In this document: positions 18,366 to 27,969 of the stretch, one piece after another
Layout of the letters: the number at the start of each line of letters is the position of its first letter
Position numbering within the stretch: position 1 is the stretch's first letter
NCBI RefSeq assembly: GCF_014274685.1
Contig: NZ_CP060393.1
Span: 927,501 to 991,500 of the forward strand
Origin: Edaphobacter sp. 4G125
Lineage (GTDB): Bacteria > Acidobacteriota > Terriglobia > Terriglobales > Acidobacteriaceae
Direction of reading: 5' to 3'
DNA length: 64,000 bases
Notes under the pieces: generated by a model
Database searches by the model: none
What the model was told of the DNA's origin: nothing
Seen by the model: only the letters and a program-made list of their open reading frames with translations
Position numbers and translations under genes: made by a program

Positions 18366-19943
18366 ATGAAGTATTTCCTGTGGGGAATGGTGGCAGCGAG
18401 TTCGGTGTATCTACCGGTGTGGGCGCAGCAAACTGTCTCGGCCACGCGGTGCGATGAGATGACAGCGGTGGTGTTGGAACATGCGAAGGTGGTCGAGGCA
18501 GCTCCAGCGGTGGAGGCCGACCTTGAGGCGTTGAAGGTGAGGGATGTAGCCAGTCTTCCAGCCTTCTGCCGTGTGCGGATCGTGGATACACCGAGTGAGG
18601 ACTCAGAGATTCATACCGAGGTCTGGCTGCCGATGACGGCATGGAACGGCAAGTTGCGGGCCCAGGGCAACGGAGGTTTTGCCGGAACGATCTACTACGA
18701 CGCAATGGGAGAGACGATTCGCCAGCGTTACGCGACGGTAGGAACTGATACGGGGCACACTGGGGGCAAACCAGAGTTTGCATTAGGGCATCCGGAGAAG
18801 GTGAAGGACTTCGGCTGGCGCGCCGTACATGACATGACAGTCGAGGCTAAGACTTTGATTGAGGCGTTCTATGGCAAGCCGCAGCAGAAGGCGTACTTCA
18901 CCAGCTGTTCGGATGGTGGGCGCGAAGCGCTGATGGAGGCGCAGAGATTTCCGGCTGATTATGACGGCATTCTGGCAGGCGCGCCAGCGTACAACTGGAC
19001 GGGACTGATGGTGGGGGCGGCGGAGAATACGAAGTGGATGCGAGCCGACGCGGCGAACTTTCTCCCGGCAGCGAAGGTTCCGGCGCTGGGTGCTGCAGTC
19101 AATGCAGCCTGCGATGCTAAAGATGGCGTGAAGGACGGTATTATCAACGATCCGCGCGCGTGCCACTTCGATCCTGCGGTGATCCAATGCAAGGCGGGAG
19201 ACGGTGAGAGATGTCTCCTGCCTGCACAGATTGAAACGGTGAGGAAGATCTATCGCGGGCCGGTGGATGATGCGGGAAAGGTGGTGCTGAAAGGATTGGA
19301 GTCGGGTGCCGAAGACGGGAAAGAGGGATGGGCGCAGTGGATCTCGGGCGATAAGCCGGGGTCGAACATGCCGTTCTTTGGGGAGGGCTTCTATGCGAAT
19401 TTCGTATACAGCAAGCCGGAGTGGAGCGCGAGCGAGTTCGACTTCGACCGCGATTACAAGCTGGCTCTGGAGAAGACGGCGGCAGATCTGGACGCGAAGG
19501 ACGTGGACCTTGCACCGTTTGTTGCGCGAGGCAACAAGCTGGTGATGTATCACGGATGGAATGATCCGGCGATTCCGGCGACGATGTCGATCGATTACTA
19601 CGAGGGTGTGGTGAAGAAGGTTGGCGAGGAAAAGGCGGAAGACGCGGTGCGCCTCTACCTGGTGCCGGGGATGCAGCACTGCGCGTTCGGGCCGGGAGCA
19701 ACGGAGTTTGGTCAAGGGATGGGACAGCGCAGCGATGCGAAGCACGATATCTTTACAGCTCTCGAGCAGTGGGTGGAGAAGGGAACGGCTCCGGACGTGT
19801 TAACGGCTGAGAAGAGCGAGGGCAAAGGTGCGGAGCGCAAGGTGGTAATGACGCGTCCGTTATGCCCTTATCCGCAGGTGGCGAAGTACAACGGGAAGGG
19901 GAACAGCAATAAGGCGGAGAGCTTTACCTGCGTAATGAAATGA
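18366..19943 (+). CDS. tannase/feruloyl esterase family hydrolase
   Basis: 525 aa with an N-terminal signal peptide (residues 1-20, cut near VWA-QQ). Tannase-family hallmarks: the serine nucleophile Ser182 in T-S-C-S-D-G-G (CS-x-GG), a catalytic-triad Asp candidate in HGWNDPAIP, and the His in GMQHCAFGPG. Paired cysteines next to Ser and His (Cys181 and the Cys of QHC) make the CS-D-HC disulfide typical of tannases and feruloyl esterases. Such enzymes cleave aromatic esters of plant polyphenols or cell-wall polysaccharides. GGAGG lies about 7 nt before the ATG. It is divergent from the TonB-domain gene by about 100 nt. Confidence 0.92.
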   Translation: MKYFLWGMVAASSVYLPVWAQQTVSATRCDEMTAVVLEHAKVVEAAPAVEADLEALKVRDVASLPAFCRVRIVDTPSEDSEIHTEVWLPMTAWNGKLRAQGNGGFAGTIYYDAMGETIRQRYATVGTDTGHTGGKPEFALGHPEKVKDFGWRAVHDMTVEAKTLIEAFYGKPQQKAYFTSCSDGGREALMEAQRFPADYDGILAGAPAYNWTGLMVGAAENTKWMRADAANFLPAAKVPALGAAVNAACDAKDGVKDGIINDPRACHFDPAVIQCKAGDGERCLLPAQIETVRKIYRGPVDDAGKVVLKGLESGAEDGKEGWAQWISGDKPGSNMPFFGEGFYANFVYSKPEWSASEFDFDRDYKLALEKTAADLDAKDVDLAPFVARGNKLVMYHGWNDPAIPATMSIDYYEGVVKKVGEEKAEDAVRLYLVPGMQHCAFGPGATEFGQGMGQRSDAKHDIFTALEQWVEKGTAPDVLTAEKSEGKGAERKVVMTRPLCPYPQVAKYNGKGNSNKAESFTCVMK

Positions 19944-19961
19944 GCTAAATAAATGCTGCGC

Positions 19962-20591
19962 TCAATTCACGGCGGGTAGTTCGAGTTGCTCGCTGTGCTG
20001 TTCGTCGACGTAGGGTTGGAAGTGTGCGCGGCAACGTGCCTCGTAAAGTCCTGCGGCTCCGACGACGACGAGTTCCTGGCTCTGGCCGAGGCGTTGCGTG
20101 TGAATCGCAGGCGCACCGCAGGTCATACAGACCGCGGAGAGCTTCATCACTTCATCGGCGAGCGCCATCAGATTGGGTACGGGGCCGAAGGGCTCATTGG
20201 CAAAGGTCGTGTCGAGCCCAGCAAGGATGACACGCTTGCCGAGATGAACGAGTTCGAGCGCGAAGGGGATAAGGTCGTGGTCGAAGAACTGGACTTCGTC
20301 AAGACCGATGACGTCGACTTCGTGAATCCTATTGCTGGCGAAGAGCTCTTCGCGGAGCCGGTCACTCGATGGCGGGATGGTAGCTGCATCGTGCGTCTGC
20401 GAGCTATGGCTGGCGATGGAAGTGCGGTGATAGCGGAGATCAATATCGGGTTTAAAGCAGGCGACGCGCTGGCGAGCGATGCGGGCGCGCTTGAGTCGGC
20501 GAATCAGTTCTTCGGATTTTCCGGAGAACATTGGCCCCGTGATGATTTCGAGACGGCCGATCTCGATGCGGCCTGGGAGAGGAGTGGTCAT
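19962..20591 (-). CDS. tdk: thymidine kinase (type II)
   Basis: 209 aa. It phosphorylates thymidine to dTMP with ATP (salvage pathway). The P-loop is G19-P-M-F-S-G-K-S26. The Walker B-like DEVQFF, the lasso region and the structural zinc site (CMTC plus the C-terminal C-R-A-H pair in YEARCRAHF) are all present. Length is normal. The stop lies 18 nt from the convergent esterase stop. The ATG at 20591 has no strong Shine-Dalgarno sequence. Confidence 0.95.
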   Translation of the reverse strand: MTTPLPGRIEIGRLEIITGPMFSGKSEELIRRLKRARIARQRVACFKPDIDLRYHRTSIASHSSQTHDAATIPPSSDRLREELFASNRIHEVDVIGLDEVQFFDHDLIPFALELVHLGKRVILAGLDTTFANEPFGPVPNLMALADEVMKLSAVCMTCGAPAIHTQRLGQSQELVVVGAAGLYEARCRAHFQPYVDEQHSEQLELPAVN

Positions 20592-20946
20592 GGATACAGA
20601 AAGAGCCCTCGTTTGTCGCTTTGTTGGTTATCGTAAATGGCGGTAACGGAAACCTTCGGTGGATAACGTGGGAGAAACTGCCCTGCTCCTCAAACCAAGG
20701 TGTATAGAAGGATAGACGGGCATACGGGATTTTCATTGACAGATGATGGAGTCAGCTTTAGCGTTGACTCCATTCCCCGGGTCCCTGACGATTCGAGTGT
20801 TTCTTCCGGTCGTGACCTCGCTGGTCCGATGGTTGCTCCCAGGCACCTCAGCCGCTCGTCTTCGTTGAAGACGCCTTCTCCGATTCGCAGGTGAAAGGCG
20901 CTCCAACCCAAACTGTATTCAACATGAAGCACTTTTGTGGAGGCAT
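20592..20946. other. 355-base intergenic region between tdk and a TBDT gene
   Basis: No gene is seen. Two perfect hairpins stand out: ATGGAGTCA (20746-20754) with TGACTCCAT (20765-20773), loop 10 nt; and CGTCTTC (20857-20863) with GAAGACG (20867-20873), loop 3 nt. They lie between the divergent starts of tdk and the receptor and could belong to the receptor leader. Confidence 0.6.
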
Positions 20947-23900
20947 ATGTCACGTCGTTGGCTGTTGTCGCTCTGTAGTGTCGTTTTGCTGGTCAGCGGG
21001 CTTACCCTGGGACAGGGAACCACGAGCCGCATCTCCGGAATCGTTACGGACTCTTCGGGAGCGATTGTCGCCAATGCGACGATTACGGCGGTGAATGAAG
21101 GAACCGGAGCGACCTATGTGATGAAGTCGTCGAACGCAGGGACCTACGCGTTTGATTTATTGCAGGTCGGCCGGTACACCATCAAGACCGAAGCTCCAGG
21201 ATTCAAACAGTTCATCTCGACGGGCAATGTACTGGCCATCGGTGTTCCTACGAACGTCAATCCAAAGTTGGAGGTCGGCGGCAGCACAGAGACGGTAACG
21301 GTTGAGGGCGGTTACGATCTGGTGCAAACGGAATCCTCGGGAAACCTGGGAGGCGTCATCGACAGTGTCACGATAACGCAGCTGCCGATTGTGGGATCGC
21401 GTGGAAGAAATCCCGTGGGGCTGGTGCAGTACATGCCCGGTGTGGTGCAGAACGGGGCTAATGCGAGTGGAGGTGGCATCAACGTAAATGGCTCCCGCGA
21501 CCGCGCATGGAACTATGTGATGGACGGTATTGACGCGAACGAGAGCTCCTCCGGCGGAGCCAATACCTCTCCGCCGCACCAGAACCCAGACATGCTGGCG
21601 GAGTTTCGCGTGATTACGGCCTCACCAACAGCGGAGTATGGGCGCAACTCCGGCGCGCAGGTGCTGATGGTGACGAAGTCGGGATCGAACCAGTGGCACG
21701 GCAATCTGTTCTGGTTCTATCAATCTCCGTTTCTCCGTGCGAATGCACCGGAGAACAAGGCAGCAGGGCTTCCGCGAGGACAGTTTGTACAGAACATTCC
21801 CGGCGGATCGCTGGGAGGGCCGATCTGGAAGGACAAGGCCTTCTTCTTTGTGAACGTAGAACTGTTGCACGCAGCCACCAGCACGGCGCTGACCCGCACG
21901 GTATATACACAGCAGGCGCGGCAAGGATTGTTCCGCTATGCATCGAGCGGACGCAACCAGCCGGCTGGAGTGGCAGGAGCATCTGTTGATGCCAACGGAA
22001 ATGCAATCGTTCCGGTAAGCACGTATGACATGGTGGCGAACGATCCCTTCCATAAAGGACTTGATTCGGCGATGCAGAGCTATTTCGCGCTAGCTCCGCT
22101 GCCGAACAACTTTCAGTCGGGTGATGGATTGAACTTTTCCGGCTACAGCTTTGTGGCTCCGTCGACTGACAAGCAGGTGGATGTTGCCTTCAAGATCGAC
22201 TACCGGTTCAACGAGAAGAATTCCGTGTACTTCCGTTGGCTTGGCGGTCATCAGAACACCTATGCGGATTCGACGAACGCTGGCTGGAGCACTTTTCCAG
22301 GGCTTCCTGTCGTTGTAAATACTCTTCGAACGCCACGGAACTTTGCGTTCAACTGGCGTTGGGCTCCGACGCCGAAACTGGCCAACGAATTTGTAGCCGG
22401 TATGAACCGGTTCGGTTATAAGTTCGAGAATCCTGGCTCGACGGCAAACGCCAAGTCTCCCTTTGTGACCAGTCTTGTGACAGCTCCTCTGGTCTCGGCA
22501 CTTGGAAATAATCGTTTCCTGACAACCTTTCAGTTGGTGGACAACGTGACCTATGTGCATGGCCCACACATCTTCAAAGGGGGAATCAACTTCCGATATG
22601 GCCGCGAAATTGATCAACGCGGCTCGGTGGGGAGTCTGAATGCTATTCCGCAGGTGACGTTCTCGACGGGAACCAGCGGCAATGCTCCGGATACAAATGC
22701 ATATAAGATCCCGAAGACGGGCATCAATACTAGCTTCGATCAACCCAACCTGAATACAGCGATCAATGAGTTGCTGGGGCGCGTTGGACAACTGCAAGAA
22801 GGCTATGTAGCAGAGCCGAACCTGAATGCCTTCAAGCCGGCAGGCACGCTCAATAACATGGATCACCGCTGGCCGGAGTACGACTTCTACGTGCAGGACA
22901 CCTGGCACGCGTTGCCCAACCTTGTGTTGGACTTTGGCATTCGTGTGGATGCCCGCCTGGCGCCAGACCTGCATAGTTTCCCAGGGTTGATACCGAATCA
23001 GTCGTTGGACTATGGCATGCCGTTGACCAGTGCGTTGCAGTTTGTCCACGGGCCGTTCATGTCGAACCGTTGGACGAACTTCGGGCCTTCGGCGGGTTTT
23101 GCCTGGGACCCATTGAAAGACGGAAAGACCTCGATCCGCGGCAGCTTCCGTATTGCCTATGACCGCATCAATCCCTTCTCGTTCTCGTCGTCGGTCTTCC
23201 AGGGAATGCCTGGATTGACCTATCAAGTCGTCGATGCAACCTCAGGTTTGGATAACTTCGCAACGAACACACCAGGAGTACGAGCTGCGAACTGGTTTGT
23301 GCCTCCTGCGGGCGCGACTCCGTTGAGCCTGACGACTCCGCCGCAGTACAGCGCTGCCTCATTGGTCGTTTCCGACCCGAACATGCAGACTCCAACAGTC
23401 TCGATGTGGGCTCTGAGCGTTCAACATGAGCTGGCGAGGAACACTGTGCTGACGGTGAGTTATATCGGCAATCATGGAACGCATCTGTACGGCGGATATG
23501 ACAGTAATCAGTCGGAGTTCCGTACGAATGGCTTCCTGGATGCTTTCAAACAGGTACAGGCAGGACAGGACAGCCCGCTGATGGACAAGATCACTTCTTC
23601 CGATACACGGCGTAAGTCCACTGAGACAGGAACGCAGTTTATTCAACGTGCCTATGCTTCCAATGTGGCGCTGAACAATGTGGCAGGACTGGCTAATTCG
23701 CTGGCTACCCGGCTACAGCCAGCGACAGGTTATCCCAATGGCAAGCCGCTGGTAACGTCCTCGGGGCTGCGGGATAACTTCTTCAAGCCATACTCGCAGT
23801 ATCTGGGTGGGCTCTTCGTTCTGCAGACAAGGGACTACTCGAACTACAACGGTCTGCAGGCGCAAGTAGAGAAGCGGTTCTCCTCGGGCTTTCTCGTGAC

Positions 23901-24624
23901 GGTGAACTACACATACTCGAAGTCTCTGGACACACGCTCGTTCGATCCGACCTTTACACTGGTCGGAACAGGGGGAACGCAGTCGGCTGCGGGAACTCCG
24001 TTCGACTATCACACTCCACGGTTAAACTATGCGGCTGCGGACTTCGACAATACGCATGTGATCAACGGCTACTACGTGCTCGATCTGCCGTTCGGCCACG
24101 GACGACATTATGGCTCGCAGTGGAACCGCGGCGTGGACTGGCTGGTGGGTGGGTGGCAGATCTCCGGCGATGGCTATTGGCAATCGGGGCGTCCGCTGAC
24201 GATCTACGCTGGCTCGAATACCTTCTCTGGCACAGTACAGACACCCGCTTCGTGCGATCATTGCGACGCCCACATGGGTAAGGTGCACACGGAGGCAGGA
24301 CAGACGTACTTCCTTTCAGCTGAGCAACGGGCGAAGTTCTATGTACCTGCGCCGGGTGAGTTCTCAAACCTGGGCCGGAACTGGCTACGACAGAATGCAA
24401 CCTGGAGCACGGATGCGAATCTGTCGAAGTCGTTCCACACTTGGAAGGAACAGTATCTGCAGCTTCGGTTCGAAGTGCAGAACCTGCTAAACAACGTGAC
24501 ATACGACACGATGGGATCACAGTCGATTCAGTCGTCGGTTTTCGGCCGCCTGAATGCCGGGACCGACGGTGTGGTCAATAGCTCGCCACGGCGTGCGCAG
24601 CTGGCTGCGAAATACGTTTTTTAA
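20947..24624 (+). CDS. TonB-dependent receptor, Oar-like
   Basis: 1225 aa from the ATG at 20947 (GGAGG 3 nt upstream; a TTG at 20935 is in frame but less likely). Signal peptide about residues 1-23 (RRWLLSLCSVVLLVSGLTLG). Residues 25-115 form a carboxypeptidase-regulatory-like (CarboxypepD_reg) beta-sandwich (SGIVTDSSGAIVANATITAV). A plug domain follows (about 120-235, with VGSRGRNPVGLVQYMPGV and NVNGSRDRAWNYVMDGID), then a long beta-barrel ending in the aromatic KYVF-COOH signature of outer-membrane proteins. Such proteins import large ligands powered by TonB. The ligand is unknown because no enzyme gene is linked. A hairpin follows the stop. Confidence 0.92.
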   Translation: MSRRWLLSLCSVVLLVSGLTLGQGTTSRISGIVTDSSGAIVANATITAVNEGTGATYVMKSSNAGTYAFDLLQVGRYTIKTEAPGFKQFISTGNVLAIGVPTNVNPKLEVGGSTETVTVEGGYDLVQTESSGNLGGVIDSVTITQLPIVGSRGRNPVGLVQYMPGVVQNGANASGGGINVNGSRDRAWNYVMDGIDANESSSGGANTSPPHQNPDMLAEFRVITASPTAEYGRNSGAQVLMVTKSGSNQWHGNLFWFYQSPFLRANAPENKAAGLPRGQFVQNIPGGSLGGPIWKDKAFFFVNVELLHAATSTALTRTVYTQQARQGLFRYASSGRNQPAGVAGASVDANGNAIVPVSTYDMVANDPFHKGLDSAMQSYFALAPLPNNFQSGDGLNFSGYSFVAPSTDKQVDVAFKIDYRFNEKNSVYFRWLGGHQNTYADSTNAGWSTFPGLPVVVNTLRTPRNFAFNWRWAPTPKLANEFVAGMNRFGYKFENPGSTANAKSPFVTSLVTAPLVSALGNNRFLTTFQLVDNVTYVHGPHIFKGGINFRYGREIDQRGSVGSLNAIPQVTFSTGTSGNAPDTNAYKIPKTGINTSFDQPNLNTAINELLGRVGQLQEGYVAEPNLNAFKPAGTLNNMDHRWPEYDFYVQDTWHALPNLVLDFGIRVDARLAPDLHSFPGLIPNQSLDYGMPLTSALQFVHGPFMSNRWTNFGPSAGFAWDPLKDGKTSIRGSFRIAYDRINPFSFSSSVFQGMPGLTYQVVDATSGLDNFATNTPGVRAANWFVPPAGATPLSLTTPPQYSAASLVVSDPNMQTPTVSMWALSVQHELARNTVLTVSYIGNHGTHLYGGYDSNQSEFRTNGFLDAFKQVQAGQDSPLMDKITSSDTRRKSTETGTQFIQRAYASNVALNNVAGLANSLATRLQPATGYPNGKPLVTSSGLRDNFFKPYSQYLGGLFVLQTRDYSNYNGLQAQVEKRFSSGFLVTVNYTYSKSLDTRSFDPTFTLVGTGGTQSAAGTPFDYHTPRLNYAAADFDNTHVINGYYVLDLPFGHGRHYGSQWNRGVDWLVGGWQISGDGYWQSGRPLTIYAGSNTFSGTVQTPASCDHCDAHMGKVHTEAGQTYFLSAEQRAKFYVPAPGEFSNLGRNWLRQNATWSTDANLSKSFHTWKEQYLQLRFEVQNLLNNVTYDTMGSQSIQSSVFGRLNAGTDGVVNSSPRRAQLAAKYVF

Positions 24625-24671
24625 GGAACAGGAAAAAGGGAGTGCGGGCTGACGGCTGCGCGTCCTGTTCC
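24625..24671 (+). terminator. stem-loop after the TBDT gene
   Basis: A 9-bp perfect stem, GGAACAGGA (24625-24633) with TCCTGTTCC (24663-24671), begins directly after the stop codon. The 29-nt loop is itself GC-rich. There is no T run, so it may stabilise mRNA rather than terminate. Confidence 0.45.
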
Positions 24672-24810
24672 TGTTGGAAGCGGATACAGTTCGCGCTTTT
24701 CGCGCGAATGCCCTTTCGTGCCACGACAAAACTGCGGCCATGAGTGGAGTACCCCGGCAAGAGCCATGTGAAGGCGACAAAAGGCAGGTCCCGAATGATT
24801 GCCGATGCAG

Positions 24811-25179
24811 TTAGATGCGTTCGACCACGACGGCGGTTCCATAGGCGAGCACTTCGGTGACACCCTGCATCAACTCGTTGGCATCGTAGCGGGTCGAGAT
24901 AATGGCGTTTGCTCCTCGTTCGGAGGCGTGCTGCATCATCATCAGAAAGGCATCCTGACGGGTCTTTTCACAGAGCTGCGAGAGCAGAGTGATATTGCCG
25001 CCGAGCACGGTCTGCAAACTGGCTCCGATAGTTCCGAAGATGGAGCGCGAGCGCACTACGATCCCGCGAACGACCCCGATGTTGCGGACGATACGGTAGC
25101 CGGGAAGTTCCAATGCCGTGGTGACCATGGCGGGATCAAGAAAGGCGTTGGGAGGCGGAGGATAAGTCGAACTGGACAT
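24811..25179 (-). CDS. YbjQ-family (DUF74) heavy-metal-binding-like protein
   Basis: 122 aa from the ATG at 25179, with AAAGGAG 10 nt upstream; the frame is open to 25230 but without a supported start. It matches the YbjQ/DUF74 family: an N-terminal YRIVRNIGVVRGIVVRSRS strand pair, a helix with QLCEKTRQDAFLMMMQHA, then GANAIISTRYDA and a final GTAVVVE strand. Family members are pentameric small proteins of unproven function. It follows trpD on the same strand (51 nt gap) and may be cotranscribed. Confidence 0.85.
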   Translation of the reverse strand: MSSSTYPPPPNAFLDPAMVTTALELPGYRIVRNIGVVRGIVVRSRSIFGTIGASLQTVLGGNITLLSQLCEKTRQDAFLMMMQHASERGANAIISTRYDANELMQGVTEVLAYGTAVVVERI

Positions 25180-25229
25180 GCGAGGTACGCTCCTTTGCGA
25201 AGTCAGGAAGAGGATACCTGACAACTCCA

Positions 25230-26276
25230 TCAGGATTTACGAGTCAGAGTTGCGATGAGTTCCGTAACGACTCCGGCGTCAATGGTGTGGGCCGCAAGAG
25301 CAACTCCCGTAGGAAGATCGGGGGAGAGATCGGCTGCGACCAGAACTGCCGCGGCGTTGAGCAGAACGATGTCGCGACGAGGGCCGGATTCTCCAGAGAA
25401 GATGGCACGAAGGATCGCGGCGTTCTGCTGTGAATCTCCTCCAAGAAGCGACTCCATGGGAGCACGGGTGAGTCCAACATCCTCGGGAGTGATGGTGGAG
25501 GTGGAGACGACACCATTTCGTACCTCAGCCAGGTGCGTGGGGCCAGAGATAGAGATTTCGTCCAGCCCGCGAACGATCCCGTCCTCATCCGGATCAGTGG
25601 TTCCATGGACGACGAAGGCGTGACGTGTTCCGAGCAGCGCCATCGCGTGGGCGACCAAGGGAACGGCATGGGCTGAGTAGACTCCCATGACCTGCGCTGA
25701 GGCCCCTGCGGGATTTGTGAGCGGGCCAAGCAGGTTGAAGACAGTTCGGACGCCGAGCGCACGACGCACCGGCATCACAGCCTTCATCGCAGGATGAAGC
25801 GACGGAGCGTGCAGGAAGGCAAAGCGGTGATGCCGAAGCGCTGTGGAGGCCTCCATTGGTGTGAGATCGACGGGGATACCGAGCGCCTCAAGGACGTCGG
25901 CCGAGCCGCACTGCGATGTTATGGCGCGATTGCCGTGCTTGGCGATAGAAGCACCAGCGGCAGCGGCGACAAGCGCAGATGCTGTGGAGATGTTGAAGGT
26001 CCGGCTGGCATCTCCGCCGGTGCCGCAGGTGTCGACAAGGAGGGCCTGTTCATCGGGATTGAGTGGTACGCGCGTGACAGCTGATCGCATCACATCGACA
26101 AAACCTGCAAGCTCTTCGGGGGTTTCTCCACGAGAAGCTAGTGCGCCGACGAGGGCGGCGATCTCGATGTCGGTGAGCTCGCCGGAGACGATCTGTTGCA
26201 TCAGATCGCGGGCCTGCTCCCGTGAGAGCGTGGCGCGACCCTCGATAAGGTGCTTGAGATGGGGCTGAAGGGGCAT
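25230..26276 (-). CDS. trpD: anthranilate phosphoribosyltransferase
   Basis: 348 aa from the ATG at 26276, which matches the usual family N-terminus (HLKHLIEGRATLSREQA). An ATG at 26312 preceded immediately by GAGGAGG is an alternative giving 360 aa. The enzyme joins anthranilate and PRPP in tryptophan synthesis. The glycine-rich PRPP site G85-T-G-G-D89 (VDTCGTGGD), the NISTASALVAAAAG helix, KHGNRA and the GSADVLEALG anthranilate-side loop are all intact. No other trp genes are adjacent. Confidence 0.94.
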   Translation of the reverse strand: MPLQPHLKHLIEGRATLSREQARDLMQQIVSGELTDIEIAALVGALASRGETPEELAGFVDVMRSAVTRVPLNPDEQALLVDTCGTGGDASRTFNISTASALVAAAAGASIAKHGNRAITSQCGSADVLEALGIPVDLTPMEASTALRHHRFAFLHAPSLHPAMKAVMPVRRALGVRTVFNLLGPLTNPAGASAQVMGVYSAHAVPLVAHAMALLGTRHAFVVHGTTDPDEDGIVRGLDEISISGPTHLAEVRNGVVSTSTITPEDVGLTRAPMESLLGGDSQQNAAILRAIFSGESGPRRDIVLLNAAAVLVAADLSPDLPTGVALAAHTIDAGVVTELIATLTRKS

Positions 26277-26494
26277 TGCCTTTAAAGGGTAGCAGGAAGA
26301 GTAATCCACCATCCTCCTCGGAAAGAGAGAGACGATGACGGGCCAGGATGTGCTATGTCCAGGTGGAGGCGTAGTCTTGTGCGTACTGGGCGTTCAGTCG
26401 GCGTTCAAACGCAGCCGTGGTGTGCCGCCGATCCCAGTTCTGCCAGATGAGGTGCCCTCGATAAGCCCGTTCAGCTTAGGTTGCCGGAGAAACG

Positions 26495-26518
26495 ACCCGG
26501 CTCTTAATAGAGTCGGGT
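26495..26518 (-). terminator. stem-loop overlapping the stop of the sigma-54 regulator
   Basis: A 9-bp stem (ACCCGGCTC with GAGTCGGGT, one G-U pair) and a TTAATA loop that contains the minus-strand stop codon. Only a few T follow. The remaining 26313-26494 gap shows no gene. Confidence 0.45.
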
Positions 26519-27604
26519 TCGGCTAGATGAATGGGAAGATGGCGTCGGGGCAGCCGGCGGGTCATTCTTCTTCAATCCGGAGGAGGAACGGATGGGACGA
26601 GGTGGAACCTCGGGCATACCGGCCTCGCTGAGTTTGTAAAGCAGGGAGCGGTAGCTGATCTGCAACCACTTTGCGGTCTTCTGCCGGTTCCAGCTATTGG
26701 CCTGGAGAACCTTGAGGATGATCTGCCGTTCAAGGTCATGGGTCGCCTGGCGAGTGATGTTTTTGAGAGACACCGGCTGGCTGAGGTCGATTTCTGCTGT
26801 AACTCCGCTGCGAGACTGGTCGGGGATCAATTCGGCGACCAGGGCGTCCTCGCTGCCGATCAGGACATAGCTGCGGATCAGGTTTTCGAGCTGGCGGATG
26901 TTTCCGGGCCAATGGTAGTTCTGCATCAGTCGCATGGCGCTCTTGGAGAGCAGCTCCGGGGTATGGCGGAAGGTACGCGAATAGTGCTCGATGAAGTAAT
27001 CAATCAGAATGGGGAGATCGGCGATTCTTTGACGCAGCGGCGGAAGGTTGATGGTTACAGCATTGATTCGGAAGAGGAAGTCGAGCCGGAAGGTACCGCT
27101 CTCCACCTGGTTTCGGAGGTCCCCGTTTGCGGCGGATACGAGCCGGGTAGCGATGGAGCGGGACTCATGGCCACCGACCCGGACGAAGGTCCCATCCTGG
27201 AGGACCTGCAGCAGCTTGGATTGAACATTGAGATCGAGGCTGCCGACCTCGTCGAGGAACAGGGTTCCATTGTGGGCCTGCTCCACCCGGCCCAGCTTGG
27301 TGGTGGTGGCGCCGGTAAAGGCCCCCTTTTCATAGCCGAAGAGTTCGGTTTCGAGCAGAGAATGGGGAATGGCCGGGCAGCTGACCTTGACCAGGCCTCC
27401 ACGGGAACGGAGAGAGAGAGCGTGTAAAAGCTGAACGCAGATCTCTTTGCCGGTACCACTTTCGCCCTGGATCAGGACGGGAACGTCGGTCGCGGCAACC
27501 CGCTCGATCTTATTGCGCACAGCCTGCATGGCTGCGGTTTTTCCAAAAAGGATATCCAAGGGAGGCAGATTGAAAGCGGCAGCGGACTCAGAAGAATGAA
27601 TCAA
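26504..27604 (-). CDS. sigma-54-dependent transcriptional activator without receiver domain
   Basis: 366 aa from a TTG at 27604 (the only long option; start uncertain). It is an AAA+ activator followed by a Fis-type HTH, as in PspF. Visible motifs: Walker A G47-E-S-G-T-G-K-E54, the sigma-54 contact loop GAFTGA at 94-99, Walker B LFLDE (115-119), sensor R-finger region PPLRQRIADLP, WPGNIRQLENL, and the HTH at about 300-330 (NRQKTAKWLQISYRSLLYKL). Without an N-terminal sensory domain its activity must be set by expression or a partner protein. The C-terminal 35 residues are Pro/Ser-rich. A good -24/-12 promoter match lies upstream (27658-27673). Confidence 0.92.
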   Translation of the reverse strand: MIHSSESAAAFNLPPLDILFGKTAAMQAVRNKIERVAATDVPVLIQGESGTGKEICVQLLHALSLRSRGGLVKVSCPAIPHSLLETELFGYEKGAFTGATTTKLGRVEQAHNGTLFLDEVGSLDLNVQSKLLQVLQDGTFVRVGGHESRSIATRLVSAANGDLRNQVESGTFRLDFLFRINAVTINLPPLRQRIADLPILIDYFIEHYSRTFRHTPELLSKSAMRLMQNYHWPGNIRQLENLIRSYVLIGSEDALVAELIPDQSRSGVTAEIDLSQPVSLKNITRQATHDLERQIILKVLQANSWNRQKTAKWLQISYRSLLYKLSEAGMPEVPPRPIRSSSGLKKNDPPAAPTPSSHSSSRTRLY

Positions 27605-27657
27605 GGTTGTTTTCCGGTCTTAGAAATGTCGGATCAGAGTTGCAACACATTTCACTT

Positions 27658-27673
27658 AGCACGTGGCTCGCCA
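27658..27673 (-). promoter_or_regulatory. candidate sigma-54 (-24/-12) promoter
   Basis: Read on the minus strand: TGGCGAGCCACGTGCT. It has GG and GC separated by exactly 10 nt, TGGC at -24 and TGCT at -12, as in the consensus TGGCACG-N4-TTGCW, with three or four deviations between. It is placed about 54 nt before the TTG start at 27604. It suggests that the sigma-54 activator is itself sigma-54 dependent. Confidence 0.5.
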
Positions 27674-27969
27674 ATCTCGTTTCAGAGAGTTAGAGTTTTG
27701 GGGAAGAGGGGTGTTTTACGAATACCGGCCGCAGCAGGAAGGGAAAATGTGAGGTGGTAGGGAGGTTTACAAGAGGATTTGTAAGGTAACATTAGATTTC
27801 ATTACTTTAGTCATGATAAAAATGACTTCTCCAATGAAAGGAAAAGAGAAGAAGAATGGCTCCTTTTTTACCTGGGGTGGTAAACGTTTTTCTCTTTTGT
27901 CGGCAAAATTATTAACATTTTTGTGTCATAGTTTGCGCATTCGAACTAGAATCTCGCTAGGCTAGTAGC

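Noticed and set aside
20024-20636. Plus-strand frames over thymidine kinase, including one of 216 codons
   Set aside because: Thymidine kinase motifs are complete on the minus strand.
22090-23226. 378-codon minus-strand frame inside the first TBDT gene
   Set aside because: The plus-strand receptor is continuous and well recognised; the antisense product has no domain.
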